The notes below the pieces were generated by a model. The model saw only the letters and a list, made by a program, of their open reading frames with translations, ran no database searches and was not told where the DNA came from. The translations under genes and the position numbers were made by a program. A DNA stretch of 64,000 nt. Origin: Cryobacterium flavum (lineage in GTDB: Bacteria; Actinomycetota; Actinomycetes; Actinomycetales; Microbacteriaceae). Of this stretch, positions 16,640 through 26,983 are shown one piece after another; positions within the stretch are counted from its first letter, which is position 1; every line of letters starts with the position of its first letter. Where the stretch lies: contig NZ_FNIB01000002.1 in the NCBI RefSeq assembly GCF_900103805.1, positions 355,978 to 419,977 on the forward strand. Direction: 5' to 3'.

Positions 16640-18001
16640 CTAGAGGGCCAGGCGCTCGCGGACCACGTCGGCCAGGGAGTGCGCCAGGCGGTCGGCGGTG
16701 TGCTGGTCGGCGGCTTCCACCATGACCCGCACCATCGGCTCGGTGCCCGAGGGGCGCAGCAGCACGCGACCGGTGTCGCCGAGTTCGGCTTCAGCGGCGA
16801 GCACGGCCTCGGCGATGACCTCGTCGGCGCCGAGACCCTTGTGGTTGACTCCGCGCACGTTGACCAGAATCTGCGGGTACACCGTCATAACGGATGCCAG
16901 TTCGGCCAAGGTTTTACCGGTGCGCGCCATTTCGGCCACGAGGTGCAGCCCGGTGAGGATGCCGTCACCGGTAGTGGCGAACTTGGTCATGATGACGTGA
17001 CCGCTCTGCTCGCCGCCGAGGGAATACCCGTGGGCGTTGAGTTCTTCGAGCACGTACCGGTCGCCGACCTTGGTCTGCACCATGGCGATGTCGTTGGCCG
17101 CCATCGCCTTGCGCAGGCCGAGGTTGCTCATGACGGTCGCGACCAGCGTGCGGTCTTTCAGCACACCGCGTTCGGCCATCGACACGGCGAGAATAGCCAT
17201 GATCTGGTCGCCGTCGACGATGTTGCCATCCTTGTCCACGGCCAGGCAACGGTCGGCGTCGCCGTCGTGGGCGATGCCGACGTCAGCGCCGTGCTCGAGT
17301 ACGGCTTTGGCGAGGTTGTCGAGGTGGGTGGAGCCCACACCGTCGTTGATATTGAGGCCGTCGGGGTCGGCGCCGATCACCGTTAGGCGAGCACCGGCAT
17401 CCGTGAACACCTGCGGTGACACACCGGCGGCGGCGCCGTGCGCGCAGTCGAGCACGACGTGGATGCCGTCGAGGCGGTGCGGCAGGGTGGTGAGCAGGTG
17501 CACCACGTAGCGGTCTTCGGCGTCGGCAAAGCGACGAATGCGTCCAACGTCGCCGGCGATCGGCATCAGGGTGTCGCGACCGATGTAGCTCTCGATGCGG
17601 TCCTCGACGTCGTCGGGAAGTTTGGTTCCGCCATAGGCGAAGATCTTGATGCCGTTATCGGGGGCCGCGTTGTGTGAGGCAGAAATCATCACACCGAAGT
17701 CGGCCCCGATGTCGTTGATCAGAAAGGCTGCAGCTGGCGTGGGGATGACCCCGGCGTCGAGAACGTCGACACCGCTGGAGGCCAAGCCGGCCGAGACGGC
17801 GGCGTTCAGGAATTCACCGGAGATTCGCGGGTCGCGGGCGACCACGGCGACGGGCCGGCGGCCCGCTTCAAGACGTGCTTGGGCACGACGTCCCTTGGTC
17901 AGCACTGCGGCGCTGGCCTGGGCAAGGCTCAGGGCCAGGCCAGCCGTGAGATCACGGTTGGCCAGGCCCCGAACGCCGTCCGTGCCGAACAGACGAGTCA
18001 T
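16640..18001 (-). CDS. glmM: Phosphoglucosamine mutase GlmM
   Basis: Converts glucosamine-6-phosphate to glucosamine-1-phosphate. From ATG 18001 ([19 protein letters not shown]) the protein is 453 residues. The phosphoserine loop is SASHN with the catalytic serine at about residue 109, the metal loop is DGDADRC, the sugar loop GGEQSGHVI, and the phosphate loop [13 protein letters not shown] longer upstream frame reads into the rpsI gap and lacks conservation. It lies 19 bp after rpsI, probably in one transcript with rplM-rpsI. Confidence 0.97.
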   Translation of the reverse strand: MTRLFGTDGVRGLANRDLTAGLALSLAQASAAVLTKGRRAQARLEAGRRPVAVVARDPRISGEFLNAAVSAGLASSGVDVLDAGVIPTPAAAFLINDIGADFGVMISASHNAAPDNGIKIFAYGGTKLPDDVEDRIESYIGRDTLMPIAGDVGRIRRFADAEDRYVVHLLTTLPHRLDGIHVVLDCAHGAAAGVSPQVFTDAGARLTVIGADPDGLNINDGVGSTHLDNLAKAVLEHGADVGIAHDGDADRCLAVDKDGNIVDGDQIMAILAVSMAERGVLKDRTLVATVMSNLGLRKAMAANDIAMVQTKVGDRYVLEELNAHGYSLGGEQSGHVIMTKFATTGDGILTGLHLVAEMARTGKTLAELASVMTVYPQILVNVRGVNHKGLGADEVIAEAVLAAEAELGDTGRVLLRPSGTEPMVRVMVEAADQHTADRLAHSLADVVRERLAL

Positions 18002-18020
18002 TTCGTCGTCGGCTATCGGG

Positions 18021-18506
18021 TTAGCGCTTGCTGAACTGAGGAGCCTTACGGGCCTTCTTGAGTCCGGCCTTCTTACGCTCCTTGACTCGAGCGTCGCGGC
18101 TGAGGAAGCCGTTCTTCTTGAGGATGGCACGGTTGTTCTCTTCGTCGATCAGGTTCAAGCAGCGTGCGATGCCGAGGCGAAGCGCGCCGGCCTGGCCGGA
18201 CGGGCCACCACCGGTGATGCGGGCGATGACATCGTACGAGCCGAGCAGGTCGAGAACCTTGAACGGGTCGTTGATGAGCTGCTGGTGCAGCTTGTTCGGG
18301 AAGTAGTCAGCGAACTCGCGGCCGTTGACAACGATCGTGCCGGAGCCGGGGACGATGCGCACGCGGGCGATGGCCTGCTTGCGACGGCCGACGGCTGCGC
18401 CGGGAACGTTGAGGACGGCGCGGGGCGCCTTGGTTACGGTTTCGGCCGGAGTCTCGGTGGAGTAGCTCTCCGGAGCCTGGTCAATCTGGTCTGCGATCTT
18501 CGCCAC
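18021..18506 (-). CDS. rpsI: 30S ribosomal protein S9
   Basis: 161 residues. The conserved core starts at about residue 41 ([15 protein letters not shown]) and ends with the basic tail PQFSKR, whose last residues contact P-site tRNA. The first ~38 residues are an acidic, Thr/Ala-rich extension that E. coli S9 lacks but actinobacterial S9 often has. 50 bp after rplM. Confidence 0.97.
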   Translation of the reverse strand: MAKIADQIDQAPESYSTETPAETVTKAPRAVLNVPGAAVGRRKQAIARVRIVPGSGTIVVNGREFADYFPNKLHQQLINDPFKVLDLLGSYDVIARITGGGPSGQAGALRLGIARCLNLIDEENNRAILKKNGFLSRDARVKERKKAGLKKARKAPQFSKR

Positions 18507-18556
18507 GATGATGGGAATCCTTTTTATCTAAGAGTCGAGAAGTCTGGTTGCCGGCG

Positions 18557-19003
18557 CTACTGCGCGACCTGGCTGAGGGTGTACGGCTTGGGCTGCTGAG
18601 CGGAGTGCGGGTGCTCAGGGCCGGCGTAAACCTTCAGCTTGGTGAGCTGGGCGCGGCCGAGCGAGTTCTTCGGCAGCATGCCGCGGATCGCTTTTTCAAC
18701 CGCACGGGTCGGGTGCTTCTCGAGCATCTCGGAGTAGTTGGTCGCCGTGAGGCCGCCCGGGTAACCGGAGTGGCGGTAGGCGATCTTCAGGTCGAGCTTC
18801 TTGCCGGTCAGGGCAACCTTCTCGGCGTTGACGATGATGACGAAGTCGCCACCGTCCATGTGCGGGGAGAAGGTGGCCTTGTGCTTGCCGCGCAGCAGGA
18901 TTGCCGCGTGGCTGGCCAGACGTCCGAGGACGATATCGGTGGCATCGATGACAACCCAGTCGTGCTGGAGTTCGCTTGCCTTGGGGGTGTAAGTGCGCGT
19001 CAC
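18557..19003 (-). CDS. rplM: 50S ribosomal protein L13
   Basis: 148 residues from a GTG start at 19003 ([21 protein letters not shown]). A longer open frame upstream contains no conserved sequence and crosses the promoter. [24 protein letters not shown] and [10 protein letters not shown] are diagnostic. L13 is an early 50S assembly protein. First gene of rplM-rpsI-glmM. Confidence 0.97.
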   Translation of the reverse strand: MTRTYTPKASELQHDWVVIDATDIVLGRLASHAAILLRGKHKATFSPHMDGGDFVIIVNAEKVALTGKKLDLKIAYRHSGYPGGLTATNYSEMLEKHPTRAVEKAIRGMLPKNSLGRAQLTKLKVYAGPEHPHSAQQPKPYTLSQVAQ

Positions 19004-19120
19004 TGTTGTGCTGCTTTCTTCTTTTTCGAACGGAGGTGTTCGTGAATCCCGCTCCGGGCGTGTTCTAAAGGAGAACACTGTCGATGGAGGGCTCACGTTC
19101 GGGTGCCGCGCTGCAACGCA

Positions 19121-19165
19121 CAGACACCAAGGGTCAACACTAGTCGGAGGCGACCGCGGACGCAA
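19121..19165 (-). promoter_or_regulatory. rplM promoter with shared start-region element
   Basis: Minus strand: TTGCGT (19160-19165), 17 bp, TAGTGT (19137-19142), followed directly by TGACCCTTGGTGTCTG (19136-19121). The same 16-nt element directly follows the predicted -10 of infA. The -35 lies inside the 3' end of truA. Confidence 0.6.
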
Positions 19166-20078
19166 CTTGCCCAGGAAGCGAGCGCCGGTTGCGCGTGTCG
19201 ATGGCGCGCTGCGCCAGGGACGCGTCGTCGGGGTAGCCGACGTCGATCAGGGTGAGGCCGTGCGCCTGCATCACCTTGAACTCGCTGATGCGGTGCTTGT
19301 CGAAGTGCAGGTGCGCGAGAGTGCTGCCGTCGAGGCGCCCCTCCCCCACGGCCACGCAGGCGCCGACCATGGCGCGCACCATGCTGTGGCAGAAGGCATC
19401 CGCTTTGATCGTGGCGATGATCAGGCCGTCGTCATCGCGCGACCAGCTAAAGTCCTGCACGGTTCGGATGGCCGTCGCTCCGGGGCGCGGCTTGCAGTAG
19501 GCGGCGAAGTCGTGCAGGCCCACCAGCGTCGCGGCTGCGGCGTCCATGGCCGCGAGGTCGAGTTTAAACGGATGCCACGTGGTGCGCAGCCGCTGCTGCG
19601 GGTCGCGTAGGGCGAGGGGGTCGCTGATGCGGTATTCGTAACGGCGCCACATGGCCGAGAACCGGGCATCGAAGCCGCCGGGCACGACCGTGGCGCGGCG
19701 CAGCACGATGTCGGGCTTGGTCACCAGGATGCCGCCGAGGCGGCGCAGCACGGCAGTGCCGAGGTCGACCGGCGGGCGGTTTCCGGTACCGCGCTGGATG
19801 CGCACCAGGGAGTGCGCCTGCTCGGCGGTGAGGTCGAAGTGGGCGACCTGCCCGCGGGCGTGCACCCCGGCATCCGTTCGGCCGGCGACGATCAGGGTGG
19901 GGTGCGGGGGAAAGCTCTGCAGAATGCCGGCAAGGCCATTTTCAATGTCGGCCTGAACGGTTCGAAAGCCCGGTTGGCGGGCCCAACCGGTAAAATCAGT
20001 GCCATCGTAGGAGAGGTCAAGACGGATGCGCGTGGAGCCGAGCGCAGCGTTCACGGCGCGGGGCACAAAAAGATTCAC
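19140..20078 (-). CDS. truA: tRNA pseudouridine synthase A TruA
   Basis: Makes pseudouridine at tRNA positions 38-40. The core begins [23 protein letters not shown] and holds the catalytic Asp in [19 protein letters not shown]. The later RYEYRI and [21 protein letters not shown] segments are conserved. Start uncertain: GTG at 20078 (312 residues) or GTG at 20054 (304 residues). No clear Shine-Dalgarno is visible at either, so leaderless initiation is possible. Its normal neighbour rplQ is displaced by a 4-kb insertion. Confidence 0.92.
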   Translation of the reverse strand: MNLFVPRAVNAALGSTRIRLDLSYDGTDFTGWARQPGFRTVQADIENGLAGILQSFPPHPTLIVAGRTDAGVHARGQVAHFDLTAEQAHSLVRIQRGTGNRPPVDLGTAVLRRLGGILVTKPDIVLRRATVVPGGFDARFSAMWRRYEYRISDPLALRDPQQRLRTTWHPFKLDLAAMDAAAATLVGLHDFAAYCKPRPGATAIRTVQDFSWSRDDDGLIIATIKADAFCHSMVRAMVGACVAVGEGRLDGSTLAHLHFDKHRISEFKVMQAHGLTLIDVGYPDDASLAQRAIDTRNRRSLPGQVASAVASD

Positions 20079-20170
20079 GAGGGTAAGCCTAGGCGGCGCG
20101 CTCGGGTTATCGTTGAAACCGGCCCATGGCCCACCCCCATAATGAGTGCCAAAGAAACCCTGTGTTGCCC

Positions 20171-22126
20171 ATGACTCGTTCCCCGCGTTTGTTCCCATTC
20201 ACCGGGAGAACTCGGCCAGCGACCGCAACACTCGGGCCGGTCAACACTCCCCTGCTGGGGCCAACGAACGCCCCGCGCAGCTCTCGCCTGGCCGGCCTCG
20301 ACGGCCTGCGCGCGCTCGCCGTCATTGCCGTCGCGCTCTACCATTTCTTTCCGGCGATGCTGCCCGGCGGTTTCATCGGCGTTGACGTTTTCTTCGTGAT
20401 CAGTGGTTTTCTGATCACCGGACTGTTGGTCTCCGAGCACACCCGCACCGGGCGCATCTCGCTCCACCGGTTCTGGCAACGCCGCGCCCGCCGGCTGGTG
20501 CCCCCGCTCATTCCGGTCGTGCTGATCAGCTGCACCATCGCCTTCGTGATCGGCGGCGACGTGCTGGTCGGGCTCGGCGCGCAACTCGTCGGGGCCAGCA
20601 CCTTCGGCTACAACTGGGTGTCGATCGCCAATGATGCGAGCTATTTCAGCGTCAACGAACCCGAACTGCTGCGCAACCTGTGGTCGCTCGCAGTGGAAGA
20701 ACAGTTCTACCTGGTCTGGCCGCTGCTCCTGCTGGGCGTTCTGCTGATTCGCCGGCCGCGCGTTCGGCTGGCCATCGTCACCACGCTGTTCATCGCCTCG
20801 GCCCTGTGGATGGGCGTGCTGTACCAGCCCGGAGCGGACCCGACCCGGGTGTACTACGGCTCCGACACCCACAGTTTTGGCCTGTTCGCGGGCGCCGCCC
20901 TGGCCCTGCTGCTCCGTCGACCCAGCGGACAACGCAATGAAGTGCCCCGACTGCGTCCGTGGCTCGGCGGGGCTGCCATCCTGACGATCATCGCCTTCGC
21001 ACTCTGGCTGCCGGAAGACGGCACCGCCACCTACCGCGGCGGCCTCGTCGCAGTCTCCGTCGCCACAGCCGTCGCCATCTGGGCGGGAGTGCGCGGCGGC
21101 CGGTTCGGGCGTCTGCTCGACGCGGCCCCGCTCCGCTACCTCGGAGAGCGCTCCTACGGCATCTACCTGTGGCACTGGCCGATCCTCGTACTGGTGCAGC
21201 TGCTCTGGCCGGCATCGTCCCGCGCGAGCAGCCTGCTGCCGATCGGCCTCGTTGCCACGGTCATCACCCTGGTCTTCGCCGCAGTGTCGTACCGCTGGCT
21301 GGAAGTGCCGATCCGGCAGGTCGGCGTGCGCGGCAGCATCCGTCAGATCGGTGCGCTGTGGACCGGACCCACCCGTCGCCGCCGCCTGATCGCGGCGACG
21401 TCCGCCCTGTCGCTGCTACTGGTCGGCGGCACCACCGCCGCCGTCGTGGCCGCGCCGGCGCAGACCTCGGCGCAACTCCGCATCGAACGGGGTCAACGGG
21501 CAATGGATGCCGCGGCCCGGGCCGCCGCGCAGGCTGCGGCCTCCGAGGCTGCCCGCCAGGCCACCGCGACCCCAGCCCTGGTCGACGGACCGATCACCGC
21601 GATCGGCGACTCCGTCATGCTGGCGTCGGCTCCGGAATTGCAGGCAACCTTCGCGGGCATGACCGTTGACGCGTCGGTCTCCCGCGGGATGTATTCCGCA
21701 GATGACATATTGCTGGCGCTGCAGGCGGCGGGCCAGTTGCAGCCGGTTGTGGTGATCGGGCTCGGCACCAACGGGCCGATCACGACCAGCGAACTCACCG
21801 AGATTCTGCGCATTCTCGGGCCCGACCGGCAGCTCGTGCTCGTGAACGCCTACGCCGAACGGGATTGGACCGACGGCGTCAATGCCAGGCTCGCCGAGTT
21901 CGCTTCGGGCAATCGCCGGGTCGAACTCGCGAACTGGCACGACGTGATCGCGGGGCGACTCGACCTGCTGGCCGGCGATCACGTGCACCCGGGGCCGACC
22001 GGCGGCCAGCTCTACGCCGACGAGGTGCACGCCGCGGTTCAGCGTCTGGCGGCGGTGCCGCCGCTGCCGGACACCAGCTGGTTGATGCGTGATTCCGACG
22101 CGCCAAGTTCGCCGCCCTACCGCTGA
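20171..22126 (+). CDS. OafA/YrhL-type membrane acyltransferase with C-terminal SGNH domain
   Basis: 651 residues from ATG 20171 (MTRSPRLFPF). The N-terminal ~370 residues form the acyltransferase-3 fold of about ten helices (LDGLRALAVIAVALYHFFP, GGFIGVDVFFVISGFLITGLL, RFWQRRARRLVPPL, NLWSLAVEEQFYLVWPLLLL). After a further helix and an Ala/Arg-rich linker, a periplasm-type SGNH domain follows (ITAIGDSVMLASAPEL, VIGLGTNGPI, DHVHPGPTGG). Such fusions O-acetylate cell-surface glycans. The plus-strand orientation, against the ribosomal genes around it, fits an insertion. Confidence 0.93.
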   Translation: MTRSPRLFPFTGRTRPATATLGPVNTPLLGPTNAPRSSRLAGLDGLRALAVIAVALYHFFPAMLPGGFIGVDVFFVISGFLITGLLVSEHTRTGRISLHRFWQRRARRLVPPLIPVVLISCTIAFVIGGDVLVGLGAQLVGASTFGYNWVSIANDASYFSVNEPELLRNLWSLAVEEQFYLVWPLLLLGVLLIRRPRVRLAIVTTLFIASALWMGVLYQPGADPTRVYYGSDTHSFGLFAGAALALLLRRPSGQRNEVPRLRPWLGGAAILTIIAFALWLPEDGTATYRGGLVAVSVATAVAIWAGVRGGRFGRLLDAAPLRYLGERSYGIYLWHWPILVLVQLLWPASSRASSLLPIGLVATVITLVFAAVSYRWLEVPIRQVGVRGSIRQIGALWTGPTRRRRLIAATSALSLLLVGGTTAAVVAAPAQTSAQLRIERGQRAMDAAARAAAQAAASEAARQATATPALVDGPITAIGDSVMLASAPELQATFAGMTVDASVSRGMYSADDILLALQAAGQLQPVVVIGLGTNGPITTSELTEILRILGPDRQLVLVNAYAERDWTDGVNARLAEFASGNRRVELANWHDVIAGRLDLLAGDHVHPGPTGGQLYADEVHAAVQRLAAVPPLPDTSWLMRDSDAPSSPPYR

Positions 22127-22130
22127 CACT

Positions 22131-23174
22131 TCAGAACTCGAGCACGTAGGCGAGCTCCCGGTTGGTGGCGAAGAAGCCCATGCCCGTATACAGGTCGAGC
22201 GCGCCGGTCGGGCTCGCCGAGTCCACGTCGAGGGTGGCCCGCTCGTGCCCGGCGGCCCGGCTGGCGGCCAGCTGCGCGGCCAACAGGGCCTGCGCGATGT
22301 GGCGGCCGCGCCATCCGCTCAGCACGCCGACCAGTCCGATGTAGCTGCTGCGGTAGCCGGCCGCCGCCCAGTCGTCTTCGTTCACGCTCGACATGACAAA
22401 GCCGACGACGTGTTCACTGCCGTCGGGCTCGGTCGCGAACGCGACGAACGAAAGGTCGTTGGTGAACGACGGCCCGGTGACGTAGGCGTTCCAGCTCTCG
22501 TCGGGAATGGGCTGGCTCGACCAGTGATCCATGAAGGCGGCATCACGCGCGGCGTGCACGGCCGCCGACAGCTCGGGCGTATACCCGGCCACGCGGATGC
22601 CCGCGCCCACCGTGACCTCGCGGATCGGGTCGGCGAGCAGGCGGTCGAGGGTGAGAAAGTAGCGCGTGCAGGCCAGACCGAACCGTGCGTAGAGGCGCCC
22701 GTTCTGGGGTGCACGCTCGTCAGAGAACGTGGAGATCCAGCCTGGGAGCATCTTGCCAGAGGTGGCCAGTTGCTGGTGGGCGCGGGCGACCTGCCAGCCC
22801 AGCAGCTCACGGCCGATGCCCCGGCCGCGCAGCGCGGGCAGTACCCCGCCGCTCAGGTTGGCTTTCACCAGGGTTTCCTGCCCGGGCTGCAGCACGACCA
22901 GGCCGTCGGCGACGACGTGACCGTCGGCGTCGAGAGCGACGAGGGTGTCGGTCGCCGGGTCGACGAACGAGAAGTCGAAGATCTCGGCGATCTGATCCCG
23001 CTCCAGCACATAGTTGGGGTGGTCGGCCCGGCCGATTGCCTTCTCCAGCTCCCAGATGGCGTCGATATCGTCGGACGTCGCCGGGCGCCACAGTGCGACC
23101 TCGGCATGCTCAGGAACGGGCAGCTGCGCGGGAGCGGTCACGCGCGCAGAGAGTGGAGTCGTGTGATCGGTCAT
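22131..23174 (-). CDS. Tandem-GNAT N-acetyltransferase, paralogue 1
   Basis: 347 residues with two GNAT halves. The N half has GGVLPALRGRGIGRELLGWQVARA and the C half LSGWRGRHIAQALLAAQLAASRAAGHERATLDVDS with TGALDLYTGMGFFATNRE. The architecture recalls mycothiol synthase-like two-domain GNATs, but the substrate cannot be deduced. It is clearly a paralogue of the next gene, with the same length, HPNY motif near residue 65 and the same ending LEF. The end of the gene converges on the acyltransferase gene 5 bp away. Confidence 0.9.
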   Translation of the reverse strand: MTDHTTPLSARVTAPAQLPVPEHAEVALWRPATSDDIDAIWELEKAIGRADHPNYVLERDQIAEIFDFSFVDPATDTLVALDADGHVVADGLVVLQPGQETLVKANLSGGVLPALRGRGIGRELLGWQVARAHQQLATSGKMLPGWISTFSDERAPQNGRLYARFGLACTRYFLTLDRLLADPIREVTVGAGIRVAGYTPELSAAVHAARDAAFMDHWSSQPIPDESWNAYVTGPSFTNDLSFVAFATEPDGSEHVVGFVMSSVNEDDWAAAGYRSSYIGLVGVLSGWRGRHIAQALLAAQLAASRAAGHERATLDVDSASPTGALDLYTGMGFFATNRELAYVLEF

Positions 23175-23212
23175 GCTTCACCCTATCCGCGCCGTCCCGA
23201 ACGGGGCGAGAC

Positions 23213-24256
23213 TCAGAACTCGAGCGTGTACGCCATCTTCTTGTGGGTGGGCACGAAACCCATGCCGGTATACAGGCCGAGGGCACCGGTGGGGCTGGCA
23301 GAGTCCACCGCGAGGGTCACTCGTTCGTGGCCGAGTGCCTGCCCGGCAGCCAGCTGGGCGGCCAGGAGGGATTGCGCGATGTGGCGGCCGCGCCATCCGC
23401 TCAAGACGCCGACCAGGTCGATATAGCTGCCGGTGAACCCCTGCATGGCCCAGATATTCTCATTCGCTGTCGAGAGCACGAAGCCGACGACCTGCTCGGT
23501 GCCGGCCGCGTCGGTGCCGTAAGCCACGAATGACAGGTCGGGGCGAAACCATTTTCCGCCCACGAAGGCATTCCAGTTTTCGTCACTCATCGGCTGGCTG
23601 CCCCAGTGGTCCATGAAGGAGTCATCTCGGGTGCGGTGCACCTCGGCCGAGACCGCCGCGGTATACGCGGCGACACGGATGCCGGCGGCCGGGTCGATCA
23701 CGCGCACCGACGCATCCAATGGGCGTTCGAGGGTGAGAAAATAGCGCGCGAGGCTGAGGCCGGCGTGCTCGAACAGGGCGGCGTTCTGCGGGGAACGTTC
23801 GTCGGCGTAGCTGAGGATCCAGCCGGGCAGCGTCGTGGTCGAGCTCGCTAGCTGCTGTTTCGCCCGGCCGAGCTGCCACGCCAGCAGCTGGCGGCCGATG
23901 CCCCGGCCGCGCAGTCGGGGGTGTACGCCGCCGATCGGCATCGAGCGCACGAGGCTGACCTGGCGGGGCGGGAACATGACCATGCCGACCGCAAGGATGC
24001 TGCCGGCGGCGTCGATGCCCACGAGCGAATCGAGCTCCGCATGAAAGTGGGAGTAGCCGAAGTCGGCGGCGATCGCACCGCGAGCCGTGAGGTAGTTGGG
24101 GTGGTCGACTTCGCCCATGGCCCGGCGCAACTGCCAGATGCCGTCGATGTCGGCGGTGGTGGCGGGCCGCCACGCCGCGACATCCGGGTGCTGCGGAAGA
24201 ACCGGAGCCGGGGCGACCCCCACGCGTTCGGCCAACGAAGTCTCGTGTAGATCCAT
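23213..24256 (-). CDS. Tandem-GNAT N-acetyltransferase, paralogue 2
   Basis: 347 residues, collinear with the preceding paralogue over the full length (VAAWRPATTADIDGIWQLRRAMGEVDHPNY; GGVHPRLRGRGIGRQLLAWQLGRA; LSGWRGRHIAQSLLAAQLA; ASPTGALGLYTGMGFVPTHKK). The pair arose by tandem duplication. The 38-bp gap suggests co-transcription. Its start lies about 20 bp from the hairpin that ends the rplQ transcript, so its promoter overlaps that region. Confidence 0.9.
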   Translation of the reverse strand: MDLHETSLAERVGVAPAPVLPQHPDVAAWRPATTADIDGIWQLRRAMGEVDHPNYLTARGAIAADFGYSHFHAELDSLVGIDAAGSILAVGMVMFPPRQVSLVRSMPIGGVHPRLRGRGIGRQLLAWQLGRAKQQLASSTTTLPGWILSYADERSPQNAALFEHAGLSLARYFLTLERPLDASVRVIDPAAGIRVAAYTAAVSAEVHRTRDDSFMDHWGSQPMSDENWNAFVGGKWFRPDLSFVAYGTDAAGTEQVVGFVLSTANENIWAMQGFTGSYIDLVGVLSGWRGRHIAQSLLAAQLAAGQALGHERVTLAVDSASPTGALGLYTGMGFVPTHKKMAYTLEF

Positions 24257-24276
24257 CCCCCAACCCTATCTTTCGT

Positions 24277-24333
24277 CGAGAGCGCAAAAAGTGCCCGATT
24301 GAGCGATCCAATCGGGCACTTTTTGCGCTCTCG
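24277..24333. terminator. Perfect 24-bp stem terminator after rplQ
   Basis: Arms 24277-24300 and 24310-24333 are perfectly complementary, including CGCAAAAAGTGCCCGATT on the left, with a 9-nt loop (GAGCGATCC). Each arm carries an internal A5/T5 run, so it could terminate in both directions. It lies 17 bp after the rplQ stop, at the end of the alpha-operon transcript. Confidence 0.88.
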
Positions 24334-24349
24334 CGAGCGGGGGGTGATA

Positions 24350-24859
24350 CTACTTCTTGTCGGCCTCTGCTGCAGCGTCTTCGACGGCTGCATCTTCGAC
24401 GACAACATCGTCAGCGACGACGTCCTCGACTACGACGTCCTCGGACCCGATGGGGGTCGCGGCAACGGTCGCGGTCTTGGAGCGCATAACCTTGGGGGTC
24501 AGGGGCTCGAGAACGAGCTCCATCTGCACCATGGACGCGTTGTCACCCTTGCGGAAACCGAGCTTCGTGATGCGGGTGTAACCGCCCTGACGCTCGTTGA
24601 CCTGCGGGGCGATGACCGTGAACAGCTCGTGCACGACGGACTTGTCGGTGATCGTCGCGAGGACGCGACGACGGGCGTGCAGGTCGCCGCGCTTGGCGAA
24701 CTGCACCATGCGCTCGGCGAGCGGACGCAGGCGCTTGGCACGGGTCTCGGTCGTCTTGATCGACTTGTGGGTGAACAGGGCCGCGGCCAGGTTCGCAAGC
24801 ATGAGGCGCTCGTGCGCCGGGCCGCCACCGAGACGGGGGCCCTTTGTGGGCTTAGGCAT
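24350..24859 (-). CDS. rplQ: 50S ribosomal protein L17
   Basis: 169 residues. The conserved core is residues 1-120 ([44 protein letters not shown]). The last ~40 residues are an acidic Val/Ala/Asp/Glu repeat tail ([18 protein letters not shown]) absent from E. coli L17. Last gene of the alpha operon, followed by a very strong terminator. Confidence 0.97.
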   Translation of the reverse strand: MPKPTKGPRLGGGPAHERLMLANLAAALFTHKSIKTTETRAKRLRPLAERMVQFAKRGDLHARRRVLATITDKSVVHELFTVIAPQVNERQGGYTRITKLGFRKGDNASMVQMELVLEPLTPKVMRSKTATVAATPIGSEDVVVEDVVADDVVVEDAAVEDAAAEADKK

Positions 24860-24909
24860 GGGTAATCTCCAGTATCAAAAAATCGAAAGGCAGCGTTGAA
24901 GCGCGAGCC

Positions 24910-25899
24910 TTAGTTGGTCTCTTCTTCGTAGCCGCTGTAGAAGTGCGCGCCGTCGAATCCGGGAACCGAATCCTTCAGGGACAGGCCGAGCTCAACGAGC
25001 TTGTCCTTCACTTCGTCAACCGACTTCTGCCCGAAGTTGCGGATGTTCATCAGCTGGGTCTCCGACAGGGCGACCAGTTCGCTGACGTTGTTGATGCCTT
25101 CGCGCTTGAGGCAGTTGTACGAGCGCACCGACAGGTCGAGGTCTTCGATCGGAATCGAAAGCTCGGTCGAGAGCACGGCGTCAACCGGCGCGGGGCCGAT
25201 CTCGATGCCCTCGGCGGCGGTGTTGAGCTCGCGGGCCAGACCGAACAGCTCAGTCAGGGTGCGGCCAGAGGATGCGATGGCGTCGCGCGGCGAGATGGCC
25301 GACTTGGTCTCCACGTCAACGACGAGGCGGTCGAAGTCAGTGCGCTCTCCGGCACGAGTTGCCTCGACGCGGTAGGTCACCTTGAGCACGGGCGAGTAGA
25401 TCGAGTCGACCGGAATCTGGCCGGCTTCGGAGAACTCGTTGCGGTTCTGGGTGCTGGAGACGTAACCACGTCCACGCTCAATGGTCAGTTCGAGTTCGAA
25501 CTTCGCCTTGTCGTTGAGGGTTGCGATGACCAGTTCGGGGTTGTGCACCTCGACGCCGGCGGGAGCCGAAATGTCAGCGGCGGTGACCTGGCCGGCACCC
25601 TGCTTGCGCAGGTACGCGGTGATCGGCTCGTCGTGCTCGCTCGAGACGACAAGTCCCTTGATGTTCAGGATGATCTCAGTGACATCTTCCTTCACCCCGG
25701 GAACGGTGCTGAACTCGTGCAGCACGCCATCGATACGGATGCTGGTTACAGCAGCGCCCGGGATCGAGGAGAGCAGGGTACGGCGAAGCGAGTTGCCGAG
25801 GGTGTAGCCGAAGCCAGGTTCGAGCGGCTCAATAATGAACCGTGAACGGAACTCCGAGATGTTCTCTTCGGTGAGCGTTGGACGCTGTGCAATAAGCAC
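24910..25899 (-). CDS. rpoA: RNA polymerase alpha subunit
   Basis: 329 residues: an N-terminal assembly domain ([36 protein letters not shown]), a linker, and the C-terminal domain that binds UP elements and activators ([47 protein letters not shown]). Preceded by a 133-bp gap with hairpins, and followed 50 bp later by rplQ. Confidence 0.98.
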   Translation of the reverse strand: MLIAQRPTLTEENISEFRSRFIIEPLEPGFGYTLGNSLRRTLLSSIPGAAVTSIRIDGVLHEFSTVPGVKEDVTEIILNIKGLVVSSEHDEPITAYLRKQGAGQVTAADISAPAGVEVHNPELVIATLNDKAKFELELTIERGRGYVSSTQNRNEFSEAGQIPVDSIYSPVLKVTYRVEATRAGERTDFDRLVVDVETKSAISPRDAIASSGRTLTELFGLARELNTAAEGIEIGPAPVDAVLSTELSIPIEDLDLSVRSYNCLKREGINNVSELVALSETQLMNIRNFGQKSVDEVKDKLVELGLSLKDSVPGFDGAHFYSGYEEETN

Positions 25900-25917
25900 T
25901 GTTGATTCCTTTCGGCT

Positions 25918-25939
25918 AAGTGTCCGCTATATGACACTT
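25918..25939 (-). promoter_or_regulatory. Small inverted repeat in the rpoA leader
   Basis: AAGTGTC (25918-25924) and GACACTT (25933-25939) form a 7-bp dyad around CGCTATAT, 19 bp upstream of the rpoA start on the minus strand. It could be a leader hairpin or operator. The AT-rich loop could also hold a -10. Confidence 0.35.
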
Positions 25940-25978
25940 GCAATGACGAGAGAGTGAAAAGTTGAAAGAAAAGAGTCC

Positions 25979-26016
25979 CGACGGGGCTCGGCAGCAACGA
26001 AGTGCCGAGCCCGTCG
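25979..26016 (-). terminator. Hairpin between rpsK and rpoA (attenuator-like)
   Basis: Left arm 25979-25993 (CGACGGGGCTCGGCA) and right arm 26003-26016 (TGCCGAGCCCGTCG) pair over 14 bp with one bulged G. On the minus strand the stem is followed by a pyrimidine-rich ACTCTTTTCTTTC. It sits 17 bp after the rpsK stop, so partial termination before rpoA-rplQ is likely. Confidence 0.6.
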
Positions 26017-26032
26017 AGATACAGCGAGTGCT

Positions 26033-26431
26033 TTAGACGCGGCGGCGCTTCGGCGGACGGCATCCGTTGTGAGCCTGGGGCGTCACGTCGTTGATCGAAC
26101 CGACCTCGAGGCCAGCGGCCTGCAGTGAACGGATCGCGGTCTCGCGGCCTGAGCCGGGTCCCTTGACGAACACGTCAACCTTCTTCATGCCGTGTTCCTG
26201 CGCCTGGCGGGCGGCCGACTCGGCGGCCAGCTGTGCGGCGAAGGGGGTCGACTTGCGCGAACCCTTGAAACCGACCTGGCCCGACGAGGCCCAGCTGATG
26301 ACGGCACCGGTCGTGTCGGTGATCGACACGATCGTGTTGTTGAAGGTGCTCTTGATGTGGGCCTGGCCCACAGCAATGTTCTTCTTTTCTTTCTTACGCG
26401 GCTTCCGTACGGCCGACTTGGGTTGTGCCAT
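26033..26431 (-). CDS. rpsK: 30S ribosomal protein S11
   Basis: 132 residues, full length. [33 protein letters not shown] and the C-terminal [19 protein letters not shown] are diagnostic. S11 lines the mRNA exit platform. 46 bp after rpsM. No rpsD follows; rpoA is next. Confidence 0.98.
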   Translation of the reverse strand: MAQPKSAVRKPRKKEKKNIAVGQAHIKSTFNNTIVSITDTTGAVISWASSGQVGFKGSRKSTPFAAQLAAESAARQAQEHGMKKVDVFVKGPGSGRETAIRSLQAAGLEVGSINDVTPQAHNGCRPPKRRRV

Positions 26432-26477
26432 GAATTTCTCCTGAATCCTAAAGGCGTTAGCGGGCTAGGCCGAGGGC

Positions 26478-26852
26478 CTAGCGCGCCTTCTTCTTGCCGG
26501 CTACGGTGCGCTTCGGGCCCTTGCGGGTGCGAGCGTTGGTCTTGGTGCGCTGTCCGCGAACGGGCAGGCCCTTGCGGTGGCGAATGCCCTCGTAGCTGCC
26601 AATTTCAACCTTGCGGCGGATGTCAGCGGCAACCTCACGGCGGAGGTCACCCTCAACCTTGAAGGAACCCTCGACGTAGTCGCGGAGAAGGACGAGTTGG
26701 TCGTCGCTCAAATCCTTGACGCGGATGTTTCCGTCGATTCCAGTGTCGGCGAGGGTCTTGAGGGCCCTCGTACGGCCAACACCGTAAATGTAAGTCAATG
26801 CAACTTCCACGCGCTTATCGCGCGGGATGTCGACGCCGGCTAGACGTGCCAT
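26478..26852 (-). CDS. rpsM: 30S ribosomal protein S13
   Basis: 124 residues from ATG 26852 ([30 protein letters not shown]); 15 extra upstream codons are not conserved. The C-terminal basic tail ([26 protein letters not shown]) reaches the A- and P-site tRNAs. 131 bp after rpmJ. Confidence 0.97.
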   Translation of the reverse strand: MARLAGVDIPRDKRVEVALTYIYGVGRTRALKTLADTGIDGNIRVKDLSDDQLVLLRDYVEGSFKVEGDLRREVAADIRRKVEIGSYEGIRHRKGLPVRGQRTKTNARTRKGPKRTVAGKKKAR

Positions 26853-26983
26853 TGTGTCTCCTGTTAGTGATGGAGGTCTGTAACAGCTCCTGTACACCGG
26901 CCTCCAACCGATGGTGTCACCCTCACGGGCTCCCGGAACTGCTAGTAAATATTCAGTTATTCAGGTAAATCTCGAAGGGAGAC

